Source of the DNA: Apteryx mantelli
Lineage: Eukaryota > Chordata > Aves > Apterygiformes > Apterygidae
DNA: 64,000 nucleotides
Assembly: GCF_036417845.1 (NCBI RefSeq)
Contig: NC_089981.1
Coordinates: forward strand, 4,419,501-4,483,500
Reading direction: 5' to 3'
This document shows positions 36,348-47,261 of this stretch, piece by piece. The notes under the pieces are model-generated. The model searched no databases and was not told the origin of the DNA. It worked only from the letters and a program-made list of their open reading frames with translations. Numbering within the stretch: position 1 is the stretch's first letter; each line of letters opens with the position of its first letter. Position numbers and translations under genes: made by a program.

Positions 36348-36741
36348 ATAAGATGAAAAAACACACCGAGTTCCTGCCTGTGCCTGGCTCCTGACAGCGT
36401 CTGAGCTTGTGCCAGGCAGTACCCAAGCTGCTTCTGTCTCCTTGCCTTCCCTTGCCTCTGAGAACATGGAAGGCTCTGGGGGGTGTCTTCCTCAGGAGCT
36501 AAGGTTGGCTCAGAGGCCTACTTCCAAAGCACAGGCTGTAGGGCGCTGGGCCTCCCGTAATGCAAGCTCCCCATCAGGGCACTGCTCTGCAGTGCAGGAA
36601 CTCTTTTGCCATTGCCCATGAAACTCTTCCCCTTTGGGCCACATGCAAAGACTTTGCGAGTGTCCCTCTGCAAAGCCTGTCCTTGACTGCTTTCTGCTGC
36701 CTGAGACTGACATCCCTTTGGATTCTGCTCTTGTTGCTCAG

Positions 36742-37056
36742 GATACTGCGGGGCCGATATTCAAGCCCTCTGCGCTGAAGCTGCCCTCTGTGCTTTGCAT
36801 CGACACTATCCGCAGATCTACACAAGCAGTCACAAGCTGCACATCGATGTTGCTGCCATTGAAATCACAGCAACAGATTTTCTTGTGGCTATGCAGAAGA
36901 CTGCACCAGCTTCAGAGAGGGCTGTGGCTTCCCCTGGACAACCACTGCCACCCCTTTCCAAGCCACTGCTTCAGAACACGCTACAGAGACTCCTAAAAGG
37001 CCTGCAGAGGGTATTTCCCCACCCAGCACTTGCACTCCAGCAGGACCAACAGCCAG
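36742..37056 (+). CDS. ATAD2-like: ATAD2-like exon, AAA1 lid helices
   Basis: 315-base exon encoding YCGADIQALCAEAALCALHR, HYPQIYTSS, ATDFLVAMQKTAPASERAVA and the LLQNTLQRLLKGLQRVFPH helix. Acceptor GCTCAG, donor GTAGGG. The reading frame is open throughout. Confidence 0.92.
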
Positions 37057-37520
37057 GTAGGGCTTCACTGCCTTCACCGCCGTAAAACTCTCCCAAAGCA
37101 AACACTGCTAGTTTGTGCAAGCAACAGAAACAAACCTTTCAGTCAGGATGAGGTGAAACTGAATGGTAGAGAGGGCAGAGCCGGGAACTCCTCCCACTTC
37201 ACAGTACAGAACTCTATGTTCTCCACTCAAGCATCCAGTTTCTGAAGGCTGTCAGCATCATCTGTCCCGTTTGCAAGGAGAAAAGGAGCTTTCACCGCTA
37301 GCAAAACATAGCTTGCGCAAATCCAGACACTTAGGAGAGCTCTGTAGAGACTGAAGGCTTTGGAAAATGGCATTCAGCGTATGCCCCTCAGACGAAGAAA
37401 TACAAGGCCCCGGGTTTCAGCTCACATTCAGAAGCTGTCTTAGCGCAAGAGAAGGTTGCAGACTCTTTGGGAAAGTTAACAAGCGTCTTTTGCCTTCTCA
37501 TGGTACCACTCATTTCTTAG

Positions 37521-37626
37521 AAAATGACTGCATGGACAGTGATGAGGAGTCACCTTCTGGTCCTGAAGATGAGCTGTTTCCTCCAAGGCCTGGCCAGCAA
37601 AAGCAAACCTTCCTTAACTGTAACAG
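37521..37626 (+). CDS. ATAD2-like: ATAD2-like exon, inter-AAA linker
   Basis: Acidic/Pro-rich exon (MDSDEESPSGPEDELF) ending FLNCNR before GTAACT; the ATAD2 linker ends comparably before the AAA2 module. Acceptor TTTCTTAG. Confidence 0.7.
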
Positions 37627-38769
37627 GTAACTGCCCGTGTCCTTTGATTGAAATTCTTCTGATTGCTGGGACTTTCCAAGCTGTTGTGGCCGTTGCAAGT
37701 GGGAGGGGCATTAGATGAGGGAGGACAGAAGAGTTAGTCCAGGGTGCTCTGGTATCAAAAACTGCAAGCAGGAAGCACAGAGATATAACTAGGTGCTAGA
37801 GTTGTAGGAAAGCAAGTAGCTCCAGCCGATCATCCGGAAGGAGCCAGCCTCCTTTTCCTCCACCAAAGACATCCACAGACAATTAGGGCATGCTGATTTC
37901 ATGCATGCTGTTCTTCAAGGATTCAAGGCCAAAGAAATGTGATGTCTCTCCTCTTAGCTAAAAAAATGCAGTGTGGGTTTGTGGAGTCACCTAGCTTCCC
38001 AGATTGGGAATGCAGGAGTGACTCACTTCGTAGGAAGAAAATTGAGGAATGGCCGGCTAAAAGGGCATAATAAAAACCCTGCAAAAAAGGCTTCATTTGT
38101 GATCTTTAAGCCACTATGCTTACATTCATATTTTGATATTGCAATGTGAAAGTAATTCAATCCCACAGTGGAGAAGTTAGCTTATGGGGTCCCAGCTGCG
38201 TCAGTAATTTTTCTCATTCTCTCTTACCGTGCTGCTCAGGAAGGCTTCTGACCCACAGAACTTGGCCCAGTCTCTAGGTTCCTTGGCCTGAGCCAGAAAA
38301 GGTCCTGCAGTACTGGGAGGGCAAAAAAAAAATTAAAAAAAGGTGCTATTCACAGACGTATTCCATGATAACAGAGCAAAAACCACGAGAAAGTTGTATT
38401 TGCAATCTAGGAGAGAGCACACAAGGAAAGATGAAACCATCTGAATGAAGGGATCTAATAAATATCCTCCAGTTCTATGTGTTTTGCACTTTGTTAGATA
38501 CAGCTAAGGCCTTTCAGAGCCCACGGCATTTCTTTTCCCACAAGGTTCTTCTGCTCCTTCCTGACCACCTTCTCCATTTCCAGTGGACCCCCTGCACCTA
38601 AACTTGACCAAGGCAGAGGCCTCAAGGCTGCTCAGTCAAGACATCCTGAACATAAGAGCCTCACGGCCGGGGGGAAGAGATCCAGACCAGTGTGTGCTGG
38701 ACAAAGAAAGACACCTTGAACATCTGTGTCTTGACTGATCACTTCCTTTGCAAACTTCTTGTTTTGCAG

Positions 38770-38965
38770 TTACGCTCCTAGCAATGCTTGTTGCCAGCCA
38801 GCATGTCACAGGCCCAGGTTCTTAATCGCTGGAGAGCCCAGGTATGGGCAAAGTTCCCACTTGGTGCCTCCACTAATACACGCGCTGGAGAGGTTTGCGG
38901 TTCACGTGCTGGACCTGCCGGCTCTCTTTGCTAGCAGCACCTCACCCGAAGAAAGATGCGCACAG
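38770..38965 (+). CDS. ATAD2-like: ATAD2-like exon, AAA2 start
   Basis: Encodes PRFLIAGEPRYGQSSHLVPP, IHALERFAVHVLDLPALFAS and SPEERCAQ. AAA2 of this family lacks a standard Walker A, as here (GEPRYGQSS). Acceptor TTTTGCAG, donor GTACCT. Confidence 0.92.
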
Positions 38966-39801
38966 GTACCTCTTCTCTCTGCAATCTCACAGGATGAATA
39001 GACTCAGGGGAAGCAGGCAGACCTCCCGCGGTTAATGGTGGTGGCCTGGCTTTCCTCTGCTTCCTGTGGTGGTTATTTCACGCTGAAAGAACACTTTTCT
39101 TGTACGCTGAACAATGGAGACGAAGGACGCTGTGCATGAGCATCTTTTCCATTCCAGGCTAACAGTAAGGATGTTGCTAGCAGCTCAGGTAGCTCCAAGA
39201 TGCTCTTGATAAAGCCCTCTGCATGGCAAGAGCTGCTGCTCATGACAGCGGGCTCTCTAGAGTTGTTTCCCTTGCCTCTTCAGGCTCTGTAGCTCCCAGG
39301 AGGCGCCTCTGCCTCAGCCTGACTACACGTCCTGCCCTTTCTCTAGCCTCCCTCTTTATAACACTGAAATGCAACCCAGGCTTGGGAGGGGGGAAGAAAA
39401 GGGTTTCTCTTCTCTCATCATACCGCAGGGAAGAGGCAAGAACACACTTGCTGGATTCGAGCGGTGTAGCAGTGGCCCCACGCTGATGTGGACCCTGCTG
39501 AAGGGCTGGGCCTGTTTTTTCAAGCACACTACCACTCGCACCGGGCGTGAGGCTCTGGGCGAGTTACCTGACATCTAAGCAGTTTGGAAATCAGGCAGAG
39601 ATTCAGGCCTGCCTCTTGCTGTGTAGCTATGTCCAAGGAGTTGGGTCCAAGCAGCAGTGTTACCTTATTCTTGGTGGCTTGTTTGAACGCTTTGTCTTTG
39701 TGCACTCCCGTTTTGCAGGCAATTTTGATTGATCCATTGTTGTTCAGCAGCAGCCTCTGCTACCCGCTTCAACAGTCTTCTCCAAACTTCCTTTTGACTA
39801 G

Positions 39802-39987
39802 TTGATCCGAGAAGCCCAGAGGACAGCACCGAGCATCCTTTCTATTCCACATATCCATGCCTGGTGGGAGGCTGCCGGACTCACCTTGAGAGCTTCGCTC
39901 ACTACATTACTAGAGGGCATTCCAGCATATGCTCCAGTGCTGTTGCTCGCTACGTCGGATGTTTGCCATGCAGATCTCCCGCCAGAG
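39802..39987 (+). CDS. ATAD2-like: ATAD2-like exon, AAA2 core
   Basis: Encodes LIREAQRTAPSILSIPHIHA, WWEAAGLTLRASLTTLLEGI and PAYAPVLLLATSD. Phase 0 at both ends; acceptor TTGACTAG, donor GTATTT. Confidence 0.92.
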
Positions 39988-40458
39988 GTATTTCTCTCAC
40001 TGCCTTCCCGGCTTCTTTCAGTCTCATGTTAATTTATCACTCCCTTAAGCACCCAAATACTGTGCTCTCCTAAGCCATTCAACACCGGCATTACTAGGGC
40101 ACCCTGCTGGCATCTCTTCCCTCTGCAGTTGCCACAAGGCTTCAACATGAAGGGCAGCAAGGCAAGTAAATCCAAAACAGGCAACCTAGGAGATGCTCAG
40201 TGTCCTCCCTTGGAGCACTGGAACCTCGGGTCGCTTCACAGAGCTTTAATCCTAGAGGTGTTCCTTAAAGAAGATGCCCTACATTGCCCTGCCGACCCAC
40301 TGCAATCTCGCCTTTAAGGCCAAGAAGCAAACTTGTTCTAGTCTCTTCCTTATTCAAAGCATTCCTCAGCTTCACTGGAAAAGGAATTCATCTTTGTGGA
40401 GCAGAACACAAATTTGGGGGGGCTTACGGCTGCACTGTCTTTTCTCCTCCCACCTCAG

Positions 40459-40594
40459 GTACGAGCTTTATTTTCTGAGCTTTACGGAGAATTTTTCAAT
40501 GTCCAGTCACCTAGCGAGGAGGAAGGGAGAAAGTTTTTCGAGGACTTGCTTGTCCAGCAAGCTGCTAAGCCTGCTGCACCACAAAAGAAAGCAG
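40459..40594 (+). CDS. ATAD2-like: ATAD2-like exon, AAA2 end
   Basis: Encodes VRALFSELYGEFFNVQSPSE then GRKFFEDLLVQQAAKPAAPQ. Acceptor CACCTCAG; the donor position reads GCGAGC rather than GT, a rare but functional class when strong, otherwise a mutated GT. Confidence 0.85.
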
Positions 40595-40741
40595 GCGAGC
40601 CTATTCTACAAACACAGCATTGCTACCTCTAGCTTAGCAGCCATTCGGCATTTGCTTTGGTAATAGATTTCCTGGCACGAAGGTTTACTCTGCTTGTGTC
40701 CAAGTATCGTCACTTGGCTAACCTTTTCTGGTTGACTGAAG

Positions 40742-40888
40742 CTTGTCAGGCACGGGAAGTCCTCCTGCCTGTGGCATCACCACCTGAGCCTCGACTGCTG
40801 ACAGAGGAGGAGGAGAGGCAGCTCGAGGAGCAAGGGGACAAGACATGGCCAGCGGTGCCTGCAGAGTCCAGTACACCCCTCTCTACTG
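40742..40888 (+). CDS. ATAD2-like: ATAD2-like exon, pre-bromodomain linker
   Basis: With the acceptor at 40740-40741 the phase matches the previous exon and gives QAREVLLPVASPPEPRLLTE, EEERQLEEQ, the ATAD2 segment just before the bromodomain. After EEQ the homology stops (GDKTWPAVPAES) and a GCAAGT donor-like word follows. The bromodomain that follows in ATAD2 is not seen. Confidence 0.75.
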
Positions 40889-41737
40889 GCAAGTCCTTTC
40901 TTCCTTTTTTCTTTTTTTCTTTTTTGGATAAGGTGCCAATGACATTGATATCTTCCCTCTTGTCATGGCATACCTGCTTTTGGTGATGCCGGTGGCTTTA
41001 TGCCAAAGGCATTCCATTTCCAAATTAGGTGCAGCATGTGAGGTCAGTCCCCAGGACAGTCACTCAACGTGCTTATGAAATAAAGCCCAGCCACAGAGCT
41101 TGGCTCACACTGTAAAACACTGGCCTCGATGGCCCCGCAATGGCTAACTCCTCAAATGCAACATGTTGTTTAGAGCAGTTGCTGAACACTCCACAAGTTC
41201 TTATGGTAATAGGAAACAGTGAGGATTTTTCCTGTGCTTTTGCTTCCTTTTTCTCTTCCTCTCCCTCTTGCCTTCCTGCCCGCCACCCTCGCACCAAGTA
41301 ATGGCCGTCTGTCTGTGAGGCTTAGGCAACCTCTGCTTTTGGAACACAGGGGAAGGAGAGCTTGTCTCCAAAGACTTTTCTGCTTCTCACCTCTTTTACT
41401 TCCTGTGATGAGAGACGAAGCCACCTGAGCTTATGACCCTGCTTTGTGCTCATGTCTTCGGTCTTCAGACTGCTCTGTGCACAAAATCTCCAAGGGCGTT
41501 CTTTTATGCATGATATAATCTAACCAGTTCTTGTGCTTTTTAATTCTAATAACAATTGGACCCCCTTCGCTTGCTGCCCTCTCTCCCTCAACACATGCAT
41601 GTAGTGAGCCAGCACAATGGTACTTCAGTCCCTCTCACCATTTCCCTTGTGCACCAAGTAAGACGACGGTGCTAGATTTTGCAGACAGAACTGCTTAGCT
41701 AATGCTTTGGCTTGCTTTTTCTCCTATCTCTGTGCAG

Positions 41738-41847
41738 CTGCCTGCAGACAAAAGCGAAGGAGGAACGCATCGCTCTCAGAGAGCCTAGCAGAGAAGAGGA
41801 GGAAATGCTCACCCCCTGCTGAGAAGGAAACCAGCATCTCTCTCAGG
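41738..41847 (+). CDS. ATAD2-like: ATAD2-like exon, basic C-terminal linker
   Basis: Basic stretch RQKRRRNASLSESLAEKRRK, comparable in position to the Lys/Arg-rich segment after the bromodomain in ATAD2. Acceptor CTGTGCAG, donor GTAGGT. Homology is weak, so this is called mainly from splice signals and position. Confidence 0.5.
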
Positions 41848-42457
41848 GTAGGTTGGAGCTCACTGATCCACCTTTGCTTCCCACTCTGCTGACGACCCTT
41901 GAGCTATCCATTCTGCCAGCAGAGCTGCAGGCATGGGCAACATTCAGCTAACGGGGAGACAGAAGCACCTGAGGAGGCTCCCACTGCCAGCTGGCAGCCC
42001 TCTTTCTAGAGGCTCTGTGGCCTCTCTTCAAAAGATGCATTTCGCAGGGCCCTGCATTGCAGCCACAGAAGCTCATCCAAGGCAAGAGGGCCTTTGCTGT
42101 GGCAGCCGCTCTCCTTTACTACAAAACGGGCCATGGCAGTTCCTGCTGCTCTCAGAGAAGTTCACTTGCAGTTAGGATCGTGGAGGTGACTGATAGCCTG
42201 AGGAGCAACACAATGCTAGCTGAAACTGGAGCCTTGCTTTTTCTCGCAAGTCGGACACAGCAGCTCATTTCCTCCATGGAAATCTGCTGCGATATTTAGT
42301 CTGGTCTTGGACATTTCACTCCTTTTTTATTTAGCCATACAAGGAAGGAGGATGCGAGTTGTGGGGGACCATTTTCTTTTGTGTCTGAACACATCGAGAG
42401 CCTATTCAAATGATCTCGTGCTAACGCAAACTTGTACTGTCTCCCTTTTTTCTTCAG

Positions 42458-42586
42458 CAACTGTTGAAGGTCGTTGGCGACGCAACAAAGGACTGCAACA
42501 TCCGCCACCTCGAAAAACTACACCTGGTGCTCAGCCAGTGTGTTTACTGCCATCGGCAAGACGATGACAAAACGCAGTTGATAGAG
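42458..42586 (+). CDS. ATAD2-like: ATAD2-like penultimate exon
   Basis: Encodes QLLKVVGDATKDCNIRHLEK and LHLVLSQCVYCHRQDDDKTQ, the conserved ATAD2 C-terminal block. Acceptor TTCTTCAG, donor GTACTT. Confidence 0.9.
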
Positions 42587-42863
42587 GTACTTTGGTTACA
42601 CAGCACTTCCTGTCACTGTTCTGCACTTCTTCCTTGTGCACAGTGGATATCCTGCTTATTCGCTATTCCTCTCTTTCCTGCTTAGCAGTCCGTGTTACAT
42701 ACGAGTTGCTGACTTCCACCTGGAAGGCATCTACACAGACTTTCATTTTATACAAAGCAGCTAGCTACAGGATTTTACATTTCTATTCCAGCTTATAGCA
42801 AGTTTGCCTGTGTTTAGTTGGCAATTATTATTCCTTTTTTATCTTTTTTTTAATCTTTTTTAG

Positions 42864-42905
42864 GAAATGAAGGAAGAAATTGAAAACTTCTCCCGTGCTC
42901 AGTAA
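42864..42905 (+). CDS. ATAD2-like: ATAD2-like terminal exon
   Basis: Encodes EMKEEIENFSRAQ and stops at TAA 42903-42905, matching the extreme C-terminus of ATAD2 proteins. Acceptor CTTTTTTAG. Confidence 0.9.
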   Translation, partial: EMKEEIENFSRAQ

Positions 42906-43045
42906 CAGGAAACGTGCTTCTACTCTGCCATTCTTTTTCATTATTTGCTGTTTAGTCCTCAGTGCACAATTCAGTAAAGAAAGCCTGTAGTTATCATATA
43001 AAGACATCTGTTTGTATATATATCCAAATATAGCGAGGCTATACC

Positions 43046-43051
43046 AATAAA
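43046..43051 (+). terminator. Polyadenylation signal of the ATAD2-like gene
   Basis: AATAAA 141 bases after the stop codon, followed within about 40 bases by T-rich and TG-rich sequence (GGCTGTTTGTTGCTGTTGGTG), a usual downstream element. Confidence 0.7.
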
Positions 43052-43499
43052 GCTCATATAAATCCTTTTAAGCTTTCTTACTGGCTGTTTGTTGCTGTTG
43101 GTGTTCAAACCTATTGCGTATACATACATGATCTGTTGACATCGAGGTGTTTGGCCTTCCTTTCGCATGTGCATTGCCTGAAAGTCTCGTGCCTGGCATT
43201 TTTAGGAGACCAATGGTCGTCAGTGCCTTTGACCTACACACATCTGGACGTCTTCCAAGTAATCTCAGTGCCTCTCTCAAAAGAAAGCAACGGAAAACTC
43301 GACCATCTTTGCCCAAACGGTGACAGGCGGTTTTTCTGGCGTCGCCTGCGCTACTGCCTATGCCGTTGTCATTTAGGCAACGTTGCAAGGCAGTGCAGAG
43401 GTCATTCTTCTTCGGACCTGCTCGCGCCCCCAGGGATTCTCAGAGAAGGAAAACAAACCTGCAGCAAGCAGGGGAGGGGAGGAAAACTCTTCCCCAGGC

Positions 43500-44215
43500 A
43501 GCGGCACTTTGCTGTGCTCGGGGCGCCCCGCGCCCGGGCACGTCTCAGCCCGCAGCGCTGCCTGCTGCCCGCCGCCCCCCCCAGCAGCTCTCCTCCGCCC
43601 GCTCGGCGGCAAGCGGCGCTTGCGCTCTCTCGGCCCCTCGCCTCGGCCCCGGCCCCCCTTCTCGGCCCGCCAGCGCCCCCGGCAGCCGCTCCGCCGCCGG
43701 GCACGGCTCTCCCGGCACAGCTCTCCGCCCGGGCGGCCGAGCCGAGCCGAGCCGCGCCGCGCCGCGCCGAGCCGCGCCAGGCCCCGGCTCCCCCGGCGCC
43801 CACCCCCGCCCGCAGCGCCCGCCCGGCCCCCACCCGCCGCCACCCGCCGCGACCCCCAGCGCCGCCGGCAGCCGCGCTCCGCGCCGGGAGCCGCCCTCAC
43901 GGCGGGAAGCGCCCCCGAGCCCCGCCGAGGCTGCGAGCCTGCCCGGGGCTGCAGCGCCCACGGCGCCGGCTGCCCCCGCACCCTCGCCCCCACTGCACCT
44001 GTCGCGCTCTCGGCTCTGCGCAGCGGCCCCGCGCCCCGACGCCTCGCCGCCCGGCGCCCGCGCTCTGCCCCGCCGCTGCCCCGGCCCGCCTCGCCCGGCC
44101 GCAGCCTGTGCTAGCGTGCCCCGCAGCTGCGGCGCTCCAGCCCAGCGCGCTGCTCTTCCCCAGCGCTCTCCTGCTTGCCCCCGCCGAGGCTCAGCGCCCT
44201 CGCCACAGATGCGAC
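43500..44215. promoter_or_regulatory. CpG island
   Basis: About 700 bases of very high GC with abundant CpG, in clear contrast to the rest of the window. It includes a GCCGA/GCCGC pentamer array at 43736-43778. Long open frames cross it on both strands in several registers (Ala/Pro/Arg-rich), as expected of stop-poor GC-rich DNA. In vertebrates such islands usually mark promoters. The gene served is unclear: it lies 0.45 kb beyond the ATAD2-like polyadenylation signal and 3 kb before the MRGPR pseudogene. Confidence 0.75.
43736..43778. repeat. (GCCGA/GCCGC)n pentanucleotide array
   Basis: About eight tandem five-base units alternating GCCGA and GCCGC within the CpG island. Confidence 0.85.
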
Positions 44216-47203
44216 CAGCGTGTTCGTTGCACTGCTTTAAAGGCTCGCGTCTGGCATTGTAACACAAGAAATCGGCTTGGGGCAATGGAAACTCCCTTGC
44301 CAGGCTTGCTTACCTGGATCGGCAGCGGTAATGGGCCTTCTTCGCAACGGAGAGCTGCCAGAGGCTGGTCACAGCCTGCCCTTCTGAGCGCAGATCCAAA
44401 AGCTGCCCTGGCAGATGGCCGTTGGCAGACGTCCATCGCAGAGCAAGCGGCCATGGGAGCGTCGTCTTTCTTTTCCTGCTTCTGCCCGCTGCAAACAGAA
44501 ATCAAGCAAACAGCAGGCAAGAAAATCAGGAGGAGAGAGCGCTCCTGCCCTTCCCCTTTGTGCAGTGCAGTGCTGTGCGATGCAGCAGGAAGAGCCGAGA
44601 GCGAACAGCTGAAGGCTTTACCGCAGACTTTGGAGAAACTCCAAGGCAGCTAAGCACTTACGAAGGAAACAACCACCCGAGCTGTAAAACTGTGAGCATC
44701 CCTCAAGGGACACAGCCTTTGCTGATCTGGTTTTACATTTGACTCACTGTGTCCCCTCAGAGAGGGCTGCTGCCCAGGTGCTCCTGCTCCTCCACCTCTT
44801 CTACCCTTTCACTTGAAAAGCCCTCCCTCCTGCTCTCTCTCCTTGCTGCTAGCACTGGTGTCGAATGGTAGTGCTCCGAGTAGGGCTGCTGCTTGCCTAG
44901 GTGCTTGCCCAGCACTCCCTGGCAGGGCAGCACTACCCAATGCAGTGCACTTGCCCCGGACGACAGGAGCATCAGTGCAGCCCTCTGTGGCTTCAAGAGG
45001 TTCAGAAACCTCTTAGCCTGGGATTTGCACCTGCATCTTAGGGAGGAGAGTGTGCTGGGAACTGACAAGTATGGACTCTATGGTGTGGCTGTGTGTTTCC
45101 TTCCCCTTTGGAACGAGCAACAGATGAATCCTCTTGCTGGAGGGCCTTCAAAAGCACTTGCCTCCTCCGCAGAAGGCATCCACCACTGCCCCAGAATGAA
45201 ATTGTCCCACACCAAGAGGAAGCTCTCAGCACCTCTAGTTGTGGCTCAGCACAGGTCCTGGAGAGAGAAGGGTTCCAAGCCATGTCTCTGCAAAATAATT
45301 TCTCTTTTCCTGCTTCTGATGCTCTGGAAGTATGCCATGACAGCTTCCTCCACATCTGGCCCTGCCTTGCTGACCATCTCTTCCAAGTTGCTGGCTGTAG
45401 CAGAGACTTGGCACAGCCAGAGAAAGCAAGCCCTGCTGCTGCTGGTGCTGCTGCCAAGAGGGTTTCCTTGCTCTGGAGTCCATCTTCACTGCCCAGTGGG
45501 AGCAAGGGAGGGCATTTCCACCTGCTGGCCTGCAAGAAACCTGTCATGCTTACAGTGCAGCCTCTCAGCAGTAAGGGCCACCAGTGAGCAGCATCAGCCA
45601 CTCAGAAATCTGGGAGAGGCTCCAGGGAAAAAGCGGAGAGAGCCAAGCATGTGCTGGAGAGACTCCTGGGCCCAGGAAGGAAGCTGTGGCTCTATATGCC
45701 GCAGGGAGGTTTGTCTCAACGGGTTGTGCTGCATCCAGCGACCCGGCACCTGCCCAGTGGGCCATCACTCCAGGGCTCTCTTAGGCTGCTGCTCTGATCC
45801 AGTGAAGCCACAGCCAGGCACAAGCAATCTGACCAAGGAAGAGGTGGGGCACGCTGCCCGCCTGGCCTCTCTGCCTCTGCACATGAGACTTCCTCCCAGG
45901 CTCCTCCAGGGAGCAAGTGGCATCTGTCTCCATGCATTCAGATCCCTTCTTCCATCTTCCCTAGCAAAACTCCCCTGCAGCCTCGGTACATGTTTGCTAC
46001 TCACACAAAGTCCTTGGCTGTCCAGATTCCCCTTTGACTGGCGCTATCCGTCGCGGTGTCCCTGCAGGCAACAGGCAGCGCCATGGGGTTCCTGCGCTGC
46101 TGCCCGCCAGCTGGCTCACCTGAGCTCCCCCAGGCAGGGCCAAGTTACTCTCCTGCAGGAGCTGACTGCAATTTGCTAAGATCCCGCATACCAGTGCACT
46201 GCAGGAATCTGCTGGAGCAGATGGACTGCTCACCTTTGCCTGGCACTCAGGCAAAGTCTGCGTGGTCCTGGCACTTCCTATCATTGACTAGGCAAGAGAA
46301 CAAAGACTGCACGTGGGAAATGCATGTGGTGCTTCATTTTAGAAATCACTGCTTTCCAAAGTCACTCTGCTGGTGCAGAGGGAACTGTAAAGGCACACCA
46401 TTCTAGTGGCTTACCTCCAACGCAAGGAGCTTAATTGAGGGAAGTCTGGTCACTCTGGTTGCCCCTGGAGCAGTGATGTGCAGAAAACATAAGGCATCTA
46501 CCAGGTGATGTTTCCATGTAGCACAGGCAATGGACAAAGGCGGAGCGCTGTCATACCAAGCCCTTCTTTTCCCTCTCTCCTGCAAGGCAGCAGAAGGTTT
46601 AAAAGTGCTATCCCACACTGCCAGACATCCTGCAGCAGGCAGGAATCCAGCTGTGCTCACGGCAAGCCCCTCTCTGCCATGTACTCAGTCCTGCTGCTCT
46701 ACCTGCTTCCAGCAGAGGAAAAAGCAGCTTTCCCTTTTCAGTGCAGGCCAAAGTGAGCCGTGGTGACAGCTAGATGAGGCTGGTGTCAATTTGCAAGCTC
46801 ATGGCTAAGCAGCTCAGGGAGCTCTACATGTTTACAGATGGGCTCTCTGTGCCCGGAGGAGGCTGTGGACTTAGGCGGATCTTGTGGGAGCAGCTCTCCA
46901 TTGCTCTTGGGACTCTCCAGGACCCCTCCTTTTTGACATCCCCTGTTTGCAGCGATTCCACCCCATCCCCACCGCTCTCTGTCTCTCTTTTTCTCCCAGA
47001 TGTCTCTTGCCCCGAACCTCCAGCCTGTCTCCACCTCTCCCGGCTGCCCCAGGACAGTCTCTCTCCAGGCCTTTCCCGGTTACTCACAGGGGGAGGTGGT
47101 CCTTCCTGCCCCAGCCCGGGGCTTGGCATGGGGGAGTGGGGAGGGAAGGCGAGTGCTGGGAGTGCTGATGCCCCTGATCTCCTCCCTCCTTCCTTGTCTC
47201 TCC
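44216..47203. other. Unassigned GC-moderate stretch with long open frames
   Basis: Long frames are open on both strands, the largest at 44893-46179 (+, 428 codons) and 45038-45601 (-, 187 codons). None has recognisable domains. A minus-strand frame ending at TGA 45246-45248 reads like helical protein (NLEEMVSKAGPDVEEAVMAY), but I could not place it in a family. No start, promoter or splice pattern supports a gene, so I leave it unassigned. Confidence 0.4.
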
Positions 47204-47207
47204 TAGG
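47204..47207 (+). other. Putative 5'-UTR splice acceptor of the MRGPR gene
   Basis: TTCCTTGTCTCTCCTAG ends at 47207, 54 bases before the start codon at 47262. MAS-related receptors have an intronless coding exon behind a spliced 5' untranslated exon, which fits. Confidence 0.5.
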
Positions 47208-47261
47208 AGGTGGCGGGAGAGGGGAGAGGGACAAGACGACACTGACAGCAGGGGCTTCACC

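Larger units (their letters stand above)
31701..42905 (+). pseudogene. ATAD2-like: ATAD2-like AAA+ ATPase gene, bromodomain-less, probably a pseudogene
   Basis: Multi-exon paralogue of ATAD2, a nuclear AAA+ ATPase with a bromodomain that binds acetylated chromatin. Exons in order encode the acidic/YNLR-R-K linker (tandemly repeated), the pre-AAA linker, AAA1 with Walker A (GPPGTGKT), Walker B (IIFFDEID), sensor (GATNR) and arginine-finger region (RRPGRFDRE), then the AAA1 lid, degenerate AAA2, a basic linker and the conserved C-terminus ending at 42905. Most junctions have GT/AG and matching phases. Against function: exon 36256-36347 has a frameshift and no GT donor, two downstream donors read GC, and no exon for the bromodomain was found between 40889 and 41737. 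No start exon is recognised either. It could be a young pseudogene, or a diverged gene with an assembly error at the T run. Family identity is firm; status is less so. Confidence 0.8.

Noticed and set aside
42060-42180. Possible ATAD2-like exon (QKLIQGKRAFAVAAALLYY) before the penultimate exon
   Set aside because: Position and a CATTGCAG acceptor are suggestive, but similarity is weak and no GT donor in the right phase was found.
43136-44653. 505-codon plus-strand frame and other long frames across the CpG island
   Set aside because: Ala/Pro/Arg-rich low-complexity products open in several frames on both strands; this is the expected result of stop-poor GC-rich DNA, with no domain or splice support.
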